Source: UBA668 sp049424465 (GTDB taxonomy: Bacteria > Actinomycetota > Acidimicrobiia > Acidimicrobiales > Ilumatobacteraceae). From it: a DNA stretch of 6,106 nt. Shown here in pieces: positions 6,048 to 6,106 of the stretch (its first letter is position 1; the number at the start of each line of letters is the position of its first letter). The stretch lies in assembly GCA_049424465.1 (NCBI GenBank), contig JBMSSR010000170.1, positions 1 through 6,106 on the forward strand, in the 5' to 3' direction. Under the pieces are notes generated by a model. That model was not told the origin of the DNA. It saw only the letters and a program-made list of their open reading frames with translations, and did no database searches. The translations under genes and the position numbers were made by a program.

Positions 6048-6106
6048 CAGGCCTTCTTGGCGGGCGCCTTCTTGGCCACCGGCTTCTTCGCCGAGGCCTT
6101 CTTCGC
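6047..6106 (-). CDS. Lysine/alanine-rich C-terminal tail of an unidentified protein (runs off the right edge)
   Basis: Only the last 19 codons and the TGA stop (6049-6047) are in the window. They encode four copies of a five-residue motif, AKK followed by Ala or Pro and a variable residue, the last copy cut after four residues. Such basic, unstructured AKKA/PAKKA tails are known on bacterial histone-like proteins (H1-like proteins, actinobacterial HU), on some phasin-like proteins, and as C-terminal extensions of other nucleic-acid-binding proteins. Which of these it is cannot be told from the tail. The stop overlaps the tlyA ATG by one base, so the gene is almost certainly co-transcribed with tlyA and may be translationally coupled to it. 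That the frame is real rests on the repeat's regularity and the exact junction with tlyA. Confidence 0.7.
   Translation of the reverse strand, partial: AKKASAKKPVAKKAPAKKA
6050..6106 (-). repeat. 15-bp tandem repeat coding AKK-x-x
   Basis: Three full units and one of 12 bases follow each other at 15-bp spacing (6106-6092, 6091-6077, 6076-6062, 6061-6050). Each opens with an alanine codon and AAG AAG. The array may extend beyond the window. Its last unit doubles as the probable ribosome binding site of tlyA. Confidence 0.75.

Noticed and set aside
1..6106. Search for a CRISPR array, tRNA/rRNA, insertion sequence, toxin-antitoxin pair or defence system
   Set aside because: Nearly every base belongs to six recognisable housekeeping or envelope genes plus one partial gene. 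No spaced direct repeats, transposase motifs or terminal inverted repeats are visible.

Overview
This is GC-rich DNA from an actinobacterium. It has GTG and TTG start codons, genes packed with no gaps, and the order tlyA-nadK-recN followed by pyrG, which is also seen in mycobacteria. A lineage outside the classic mycobacteria and streptomycetes, such as Acidimicrobiia, is my guess, because a murJ gene sits where steA/mctB normally lie. That taxonomic guess is inference from gene order and protein style, not from a search.

Most of the window (about 1232 to 6106) is one tightly packed minus-strand cluster. Read in the direction of transcription it holds: the last 19 codons of a lysine/alanine-rich protein of unknown identity; tlyA (rRNA 2'-O-methyltransferase); nadK (NAD kinase); recN (SMC-like DNA repair ATPase); and murJ (lipid II flippase of the MviN family). 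Every junction is a 1-bp overlap, a 4-bp overlap or a zero gap (TGATG, GTGA, TGAGTG, TTGA). This points to one polycistronic message with translational coupling.

Downstream of murJ, a plus-strand gene (425-1279) encodes a multi-pass membrane PAP2/AUR1-like phosphatase or phosphotransferase. It runs head-on into murJ, and the two coding regions overlap by 48 bp. It appears to be leaderless. At the left edge the first 75 codons of pyrG (CTP synthase) lie on the minus strand. pyrG diverges from the PAP2 gene across a 198-bp intergenic region that holds candidate promoters for both.

The genes serve core functions: nucleotide and NADP supply, ribosome modification, recombinational repair and cell-envelope synthesis. 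I see no mobile element, CRISPR array, tRNA/rRNA or defence system, and nothing that amounts to a new multi-gene system. The points worth a second look are the divergent MurJ, which lacks two arginines important in E. coli MurJ, a cysteine-bounded insertion in the PAP2 protein, its leaderless start, and the coupled non-ATG junctions.
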